Source: Sipunculus nudus (lineage: Eukaryota > Annelida > Sipuncula > Golfingiida > Sipunculidae). From it: 64,000 nt of DNA. Under the pieces are notes generated by a model, which saw nothing but the letters and a program-made list of their open reading frames with translations, ran no database searches and was not told the origin of the DNA. The DNA is taken from contig CM049316.1 in assembly GCA_026874595.1 (NCBI GenBank), positions 21,599,839 through 21,663,838 on the forward strand. Direction: 5' to 3'. Positions 57,573 to 64,000 of this stretch are shown here, piece by piece (position 1 is the stretch's first letter; each line of letters begins with the position of its first letter). The position numbers were made by a program, and so were the translations under genes.

Positions 57573-57900
57573 GACCGATTTTGGCTGTCGAAAGGTAGCT
57601 TGGTAGAGACTACTTTTGGAAATGGTGGGCTGAACCACCACGGAGGGCCGCACTTTGGACAAAGCGACCCTTCGGCGTGACGTCATAATGTGGAAGACGT
57701 CGACCCTCGTGCGGTTTCGCGGAATTCCCGAGGGAAGCTATGCTAACTGCATTGAACCACGCTCACACAGGGAATCATGACTATAATATTAGTAAATATC
57801 CAATCTGAATGTAAAAACACTGTTTCTGGCATTATGGACTCTATACATTGCCGTTACATCATATATAACCTCTCTCTACACGATTCAACTTATTTACATG
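57573..57900. other. No recognisable feature
   Basis: GC-richer sequence with several GACGTC/GGAAGC words up to about 57770, then AT-rich. No gene or element identified. Confidence 0.4.
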
Positions 57901-57907
57901 TATACCA

Positions 57908-57950
57908 CCTGACGAAGAAGCCTGTATGCTTCGAAAGCTCGTGTATTAAT
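57908..57950 (+). ncRNA. Hammerhead-like motif (weak candidate)
   Basis: CTGACGA (fits CUGANGA) is followed by A, a perfect 5-bp stem GAAGC/GCTTC with loop CTGTAT, and then GAAA. This is the core order of a hammerhead ribozyme around stem II. An extra A precedes stem II and I cannot build a good stem III with a UH cleavage site, so it may be decayed or coincidental. Related motifs are known in Penelope-like elements. Confidence 0.25.
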
Positions 57951-58002
57951 AAACAAGAAAGTCTATCTGAAAGGCGTCACTCTCTATCTTTACCTACGCT
58001 TT

Positions 58003-58020
58003 ATATATATATATATATTT
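58003..58020. repeat. Short (AT)n microsatellite
   Basis: AT run just before copy B of the segmental duplication. Confidence 0.9.
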
Positions 58021-58823
58021 TATGAGTGTGTAATACGGGGGCCTCAAATCCGCCTCTACAATGCAAAATTCAATCAATATTTTAAGACCTCGTTAAATTA
58101 TTTTAATTAGGGCCCGCAGAGACACCCTGGGTGTCTTATGATAATCAGATTGTTTGCTTCTCAGTAATACATTTTGGATAGCATTATCTCAAGAACCGTA
58201 CAGTCATTTACCGTGAAAATGTTACTGAAGCTTCCCACCTCATCAGAGGGATAATACAAGCAATTAATGTGCAAAGTCACAGTTTCTTACGCGGCATACC
58301 GGATCCCCCTAGACGTCCTGTATGGTTGCAATAATTTCTGTTATATTTATTGTATTGCTTTTCATTGCGTCAGTTACATATCACCACCCTGAAATATATG
58401 CAATGTCTAACGAGTAATATAAAAAAAACTTAGAAAATATGTGAGGTAAGTTAAATATTTGATTGAGAACAGATATTTGCCATACAACTTAAAAAACGGT
58501 GCCAGTGGGCAATTCTATTTTAGGCCCGAAGAATTAGACCAGAAGTGAAAGATATGTCGTGGGAAAACCGAAGAGTGAATAATAGCAAATTGTAGTATGA
58601 TTCTTTTCATTCATGCATCGTATGTCGAAGTATACCTCAGAACTATAATATTCTTACTTTAATGTCTTCAACATTTTATTATATCCCCTAGAAAGTATAA
58701 GTGGTACACAAATGTATTTCCGAATTCTATAAGGATTCTAAGTCTTTAGTGACTCTATCTAGATAACGCTGGGCAGAGAATAAGGATCGGATGTAGTTAT
58801 CGTAATTTTATTTCAATGTGGAC

Positions 58824-59720
58824 CAGGGTTGGGACGATTACAAGTACTCAGTACTTGTTCTTAAATACATTTTTTTTTTCTGTGAACTTGTATTCGTTCT
58901 CGTACTCAGCTTTAAAAAATTCAAAGTACTTGGACTCGTACTCAAGTACTGGCCCAAAGTACTCAAGTGCTCATGCGTACATTCCAAGTACTTCCTAAAA
59001 CTGTTGCAGTTTTTACTTGTAGTTAAGTATCTATAAATGCAGTATTAATTTGCAAATGCACTTACAAAAGCAAATTTATGCATTTGAACTCTATTTTGGC
59101 TACTTATTTGCCACCTGGTATGAACATAATGCTTAAGCCTATTTTATAATCAAGGAACGTGTGTATATTGATTATTGTAACTTGAATGAATAAGGACTGA
59201 TGAAATCAGGTTTGGCGGAGCATATCATTTAAATATTATTACCTGCTTCTTAAATTAAACTTTAAAATATTTACTTGAGATTACATCCTCAGAACTCGGT
59301 TAACAGAGTTAATATTTACTTGAGATGAGCACATTCTCAGAGCTGTAAATGCTCTAAATAATTATACAATGATACACCATAAGTGGATGTATTAAAAATC
59401 TTGGACTTATACAAGAGTTTATTTTGCTTTTATGGTCAGAAAATACTGTTTAAAAATTTAATGAATAATAAACATTGTGTAGATTGTGGTATTTATACAG
59501 AATAAAAAATATACGTAATTTGCAATAAAGATTTTTTAAATACTATCGATGAAATAAACTCGTGCTCTGTACTCGTACTGAGTATAAATCATGAGTACTT
59601 ATACTTGTACTCGAGTACATGAGGGCACGCCTGTACTTGCACTTGTACTTGTACTCGGTGTACTGTCAAGTACTCGTACTTCTACTCAAGTACTGTAACA
59701 GTGTACTCGCCCCAACCCTG
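58824..59720. mobile_element. Non-autonomous hAT element, 897 bp (copy B)
   Basis: Ends CAGGGTTGGGACGATTAC and (reverse complement of the right) CAGGGTTGGGGCGAGTAC, flanked by ATGTGGAC (58816-58823) and CTGTGGAC (59721-59728), an 8-bp target duplication with one mismatch as in hAT transposons. Subterminal arrays of GTACTCGTACTCAAGTACT occur at both ends. No transposase. Confidence 0.85.
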
Positions 59721-60054
59721 CTGTGGACACGATATCGATTTCCACATACACGTTTAAGTCGAAAATTTGCACAATTACATTTATAATATATTTTAATGTC
59801 TGTGCCAATGTACATGTATCTTTAATTGTATGGGTTGCTATTACCATTGTGCTTTGTACTTAATTATTACCTTTAAATTATCTGAATAAACATTAATTTT
59901 TCACAAATTATTTTGCCGGAAGTAAAATGCTAGCCTAAGTATTATGAACATCTGTTAAGAGTTTCATTAAGGAAATCTATTTTAAATTCTTTAAAAAAAT
60001 ACATTGAAAAAAAGTAAAATGAAAACATGAATTCACGCATGCGCAGTCTGGTAA

Positions 60055-60195
60055 GCTAAAGTAAGTGTATTGAAGGCAGAGGTAACCATAAGGAGCCTGA
60101 CTATGAAGCCGTGTGCCATCATGACTTTAATCCACAGTCCTCCCCGTCTATCATTCCATGTAAAATTGCACGAGGCAGTGGAATTATCGCCCCAA
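60055..60195 (-). pseudogene. Copy B of the candidate first exon
   Basis: On -, ATGATGGCACACGGCTTCAT reads 'MMAHGFIVRLLMVTSAFNTL', nearly the same as at 34783-34717. The donor CAG|GTAAGT of copy A is TAG|CTTACC here and the upstream part carries a deletion, so this copy cannot splice at the same place. Confidence 0.75.
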
Positions 60196-60405
60196 TATTG
60201 TATGTCGATCAATTAAAGGAAAGCAGTTTTCCCTAGCTAAAAATGTTGTGATTGCGGGAGTATTTGCTTATGGATGTTTCTTCCTATAGGTGCGTTATTG
60301 ACAAGTATGAGTTTACATATAATAAACTATATAGGCAACCATTATCATTGACACATTTAAATTCTCACATGTATGGTAGTCTAGGTGGATGAGCATATTA
60401 ATTTC

Positions 60406-61300
60406 GTTGGTGCTGCAGGCTACGACCTTACGCTATGATAAACGATTAGGACGAGACTTCAAAAGATGGTAAAAAAATGATTTTTTTTCTATAAGATTTT
60501 GATATGTTATATCACTCGGTAAAAAATGTGTTATATTAATCAGGATAAAACTGTGAGAAATACAACATCTTGGAACTTGTCCTATAACAATAACGTCTTC
60601 GGCCAAAGGCCAAATTTGTTGCAAGCTTCACCGCTTAAATGACAAATCTAGCTAGGCTAAGAGAAGGCTATTTTACTCTTATTGTTATACTTTTTTATGG
60701 TTGTCAAAGCTGCTGACTGTTTGATGTTAATGAGTACATCATATAACAATGCTTTCTGTAACCTATGCCGCTAACCTTATAAGTAACATTAGAATACTGT
60801 GCGCATATTGGCTGATTTCTCGAAAAGTCAGATACAAAATCATGGTATGATGTTTGATATTTGAATTCGTATTTGTACCCTTACCAATTGAGTTAGTTGA
60901 TTGCAAAGATGAAATATATACCATATAATTGGCATGCGATGAAGCTGACACTTCCTTATTTTTTATCATTAAATCATATAACGAAATTACAATTATTGCT
61001 AAACCTCTCTCTAAAAAAATTATAATTAACCTGCATCGCACCTAACATATGTAATGCGTGCCCTCAGTAAAAGTTAAGAAAAATGAAATTGCTATGCCTA
61101 GAAAGTAGTACTTTCTCTCGGGGGTTATATTTACTGCTTGAACCTCAACATTGATTTATACGTTGAGCGTTATAAGCGTGAGAACTCGAAATTAAAAGGA
61201 AAATGTTTCGAAAAAGTAGTATGAACAAAGTGTTGTAATAACAGTTGAAAGAACATATTTATATTACAGACAACAGACACTTGTTTCTTACATCAAAGGG
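60406..61300. other. No recognisable feature
   Basis: AT-rich, no supported gene or repeat. Confidence 0.45.
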
Positions 61301-61305
61301 TTGTC

Positions 61306-61510
61306 ACAGGTGGATCACAAATATCAGTGGAGAATGCACACATAATTCCTCACAGGTGGGGAGTGCACCAGAATACGTATAATTCAAACAGTCAAACGCC
61401 ACAGGTGTAAAGAACACTGAACATACATAAGTCAAACAACACAGGTGCAGAGTGCAGAGCCCGCATACTGTAAACATCACAACGGTAAAGTGCCTTGAAC
61501 ACGATATGCA
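61306..61510 (+). repeat. Degenerate minisatellite (CACAGGTG units)
   Basis: Units start CACAGGTGGATCAC (61306), CACAGGTGGGGAGTGCA (61352), CACAGGTGTAAAGAACA (61401), CACAGGTGCAGAGTGCA (61441) and a worn CACAACGGTAAAGTGC (about 61479). Each unit is about 38-50 bp, and most carry ATAC/ACATA-AAAC blocks before the next start. Confidence 0.65.
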
Positions 61511-61650
61511 AACATCTCCGATGCAGAACGTGTTTTAATGTACAACAGTTTAGGATAAAGGCATTATTAAGTCGCATGACAAAAAAAAGTGGTCAAATGT
61601 CAAGCAAAGATCAGGTGAAGGACAACTTCCGCTACGCTGGCATTTTCGGC

Positions 61651-61651
<1 letters not shown>

Positions 61652-61695
<44 letters not shown>
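61652..61695. repeat. (AT)n microsatellite
   Basis: Pure AT run. The preceding GGACAACTTCCGCTACGCTG resembles GGACAACCCCCGATACACTG at 61850-61869, so the run may sit inside a small repeat. Confidence 0.9.
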
Positions 61696-61699
<4 letters not shown>

Positions 61700-62260
61700 T
61701 GATGGAGATTTTAAGAGGGGTGCTACCTTAACATAAAGAATGGGTAAAATGCTTGTCTTTAAGTTGGACTGAATAAAATTATTAGCAAAATCACAAGGGG
61801 TAATAGGTTCATTTTAGCTGTCAAATGAAAAGCAGAGATATCATGACAGGACAACCCCCGATACACTGGCATTATCGTCACGTGTTAGGTGTAGTGACAA
61901 CGGGACCATCATGCTTTGAACAAAGAAAAAAAACCACAGAACTTAGCACATAGAATTTGAAAAGATATAACATTCCGTTAACACATTACATTTATAGAAA
62001 CGTGAGGACACTTTGAACATCAAAGTGAGTTGAAGATGTATGGCCGATATTTAATTCTCCTCCCGGAGTAATTATGCGAGGGCCTTGTTTGAATACTAAT
62101 TATACTGAAACACCCCACACCCCGCCCGCCTGATCGTGTAAGCACAATTATTTGAAAAATTTACCTGCGCAATCCTCCATAACCAAGCTTGGCATTTATT
62201 AATGTATATTTTTGTAATCTCTATGTATTGCTTGCCGGAATAAAAGATTTCTGCCGGCAT
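61700..62260. other. No gene recognised
   Basis: Contains the possible short direct repeat at 61850 noted above. Otherwise nothing. Confidence 0.4.
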
Positions 62261-62269
62261 GTTGGTCAG

Positions 62270-62640
62270 TTTCATGCATCTGTCTGTCTGTTTGTTTTTC
62301 CTCGGTCTACATGACACAATTTTAAAGTTATCGTTATGTATCTGACTGGGATGGTGTATACCCGGTGTGGCTTGGTGTCTGTTGTTTTTTTTTTTTGTCA
62401 AAATATATCGAAATTCAAGGTCAAGGTCACCAAAAAACTACAAAATCAGGCTTTTTTCGTATATTTGTCGCCCTGCAGGACACAATTTTGAGGGAACGTT
62501 TTGAAATTGATACATTTGATGTTATACAACAATATCTGGAAATTAATTTTTTTCATTTTTTGAAAATGTCCATCGGGGGACGTTGCGCATTAAACTGTTT
62601 GAAATATCCTTCTTTTGCAATATCTCTAAAATTGTAAACG
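62270..62640. repeat. Interspersed repeat with TCAAGGTCAAGGTCACC
   Basis: TGTCTGTCTGTTTGTTTTTC (62281-62300) and TTCAAGGTCAAGGTCACC (62415-62432) are blocks of the same general repeat style as 27085-27345. The 90-codon frame through it is not a protein. Confidence 0.45.
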
Positions 62641-62649
62641 ATATCACAA

Positions 62650-64000
62650 CATTTAATGCAGCATCTTGTCTCATTTCTCGGTAAAACTGGTTTTATTATA
62701 TTGTAACTATGGTAACCTATTTTAGGGTAGAAAAATGGAATTTTGAAAATATCTGCATAGTCAATAATGCTCCTTTTTTCTTTTATCTTTTACTGGCCTC
62801 AACGCATTTCACACTTTGTATACAGGCGCTTTGGGGATGTCAATGCATTTAGAGCTCACTTGCCTGTTCATAACGGTAATCCCTTGCCACCATTACAATG
62901 ATTAGAATTGATTGCAGTGTTTGTATCGCTGGGAAAGACTGGCATAACTTTCAGACCAAAGATGGATACAGGAGTTTGCAGTTGGGCGGGAGAATCGTAA
63001 ACGTTGACCATTTGCAAATATGAATATATACTGTTTCAAACAGAAGGGTTAATGGGTCAAATAACGTTCCCAAATGAAATACTAGGGTGAAGATACGTAC
63101 CCAAAAAATAGTTTAAGAATAACCTTTTCATTCAAAATAATATTAAACATAATGGAGGGAAAATATTCCGTAAGAGAACTTTTTATCTTAGGTCTAACCT
63201 TGCCGGTAAATATAAACCACTGAAGACCATTCACGAAACGTGCATGTGTCTCGGCTTACGATCTTGCCTAATATTGCATGACTTGCTCTGTCTCATGCCA
63301 TAACTAAGTCCGCCGTTATATTAATGGAACTTGTGTAAGTTGTCAACACTTTACCATGAAAAACGTCCTGACATACTATCACAACACACACGGAGCGTAC
63401 ATATATAGGTACTTTCACGCTTAAATTCAGAAAAATCACTCAACGTCTTGGGTATAACAAAACAGTTTTTTTTTCTTATCACGTCTCAGAATTGGCCTTC
63501 ACCGCCTGAGACTGGCTCCAATCTCACAATACAATCCTTCAACCGTTCTGTGCCTTTTGCCCGCCGATAACTGGCTTTAACTTCACAAATACAAAATAAA
63601 CAAAGATTGTTACGCATTCCTCGGCTAAATATATTTTATTTCCTAGAAGCAACAATCGTCCTATCGCGGAACTCGACTAAAAGTCTACTTAGCGCAAAGC
63701 TACGTCTCACGACACGTCCTCTGCAGAACGATTCTACTCTGACTAAATCACAGAGGCGGCGGTGGCCCGACTTATATATCGGCATTAAAACCAAGGCACT
63801 AGTATCGAGTGTTCTGAAACTATCTAAATGGAAATTACTAGTTAAGCTTTCAGAAATTTGTAGACTTCCAGAATCTTCTGTCAGCCAATCATTACACATG
63901 TAGCCTAGTAAGTTACTTTACTTGATACATTAACAAACCGATCTAATGATCAAAACAAATAATGTTAAAAATAAACGCAACAATACTAAATCATTAACTT
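62650..64000. other. No gene recognised; GC-richer patch at 63640-63790
   Basis: The patch has an open frame on both strands and a TATA-like GACTTATATATCGG (63769-63782). It could be an LTR or a promoter running out of the window, but no partner copy was found. Confidence 0.35.

Larger units (their letters stand above)
58034..60405. repeat. Segmental duplication, copy B
   Basis: 58034-58465 and 58490-60405 match copy A (31772-32310 and 33180-35122) in the same orientation. Copy B lacks the 870 bp present in A. It holds no intact exon: the acceptor of the possible exon at 33276 is GG here (near 58590), and the first-exon copy has lost its donor. Confidence 0.85.

Overview
This is an AT-rich, repeat-dense piece of an animal nuclear genome, most probably from a mollusc and perhaps a bivalve. 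The reasons are an intronless Toll-like receptor, a spliced and divergent Cys-loop receptor gene with an nAChR-type 110-bp exon, a Penelope-like element with a GIY-YIG endonuclease, tRNA-derived SINEs with (AT)n tails, and no bacterial-style gene packing. The species cannot be fixed from the sequence.

Layout. 0-10 kb: two decayed non-LTR retrotransposon fragments (L1-like on +, another LINE on -), one pogo-like transposon end, otherwise unrecognised sequence. 10.1-12.2 kb: a TACG/CGTA-rich island holding a Harbinger-like MITE, then SINEs and CT/AT microsatellites. 12.3-15.4 kb: a collapsed Ty3/gypsy element on - (gag next to integrase, middle of pol missing). 17-27 kb: SINE remnants, microsatellites and low-copy dispersed repeats. 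27.6-34.9 kb: a Cys-loop ligand-gated channel gene on -. Three exons have verifiable splice phases (110-bp exon, Cys-loop/M1/M2 exon, M3/M4 exon). The last exon has a frameshift between M3 and M4. 35.7-39.2 kb: a 298-bp tandem duplication, a 431-bp miniature LTR retrotransposon, a third copy of the candidate first exon, and a Penelope-like element. 42.5-45.3 kb: an inverted SINE pair and then the one long intact gene, a 727-residue TLR on -. 50-51.3 kb: a second decayed Ty3/gypsy element on +. 52.5-53.5 kb: a non-autonomous pogo-like element. 54.5-57.4 kb: a broken SAP/SWIM/YqaJ-nuclease gene between inverted repeats and, outside them, direct repeats. 57.4-60.4 kb: a decayed second copy of the channel locus, containing an inverted piece of the Cys-loop exon, a non-autonomous hAT element shared with the first copy, and a first-exon copy without its splice donor. 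60.4-64 kb: a degenerate minisatellite and unrecognised sequence.

The most unusual element is at 36361-36791. It has two 156-bp terminal repeats (TG...CA), an 18-nt primer-binding site matching the 3' end of tRNA-Pro, a polypurine tract and a possible 4-bp target duplication. Each terminal repeat also carries, in the sense direction, a tRNA-like segment with matches to Pol III A and B boxes. It looks like a TRIM retrotransposon with a tRNA-type promoter inside its LTR, comparable in principle to the 5S-promoter Cassandra TRIMs of plants. The second candidate novelty is the SAP-SWIM-YqaJ unit with its nested terminal repeats.

Only the TLR, and possibly the channel gene, look like host protein-coding genes. 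Almost everything else recognisable is mobile-element debris, and the two host loci sit in rearranged, duplicated ground typical of expanding receptor families.
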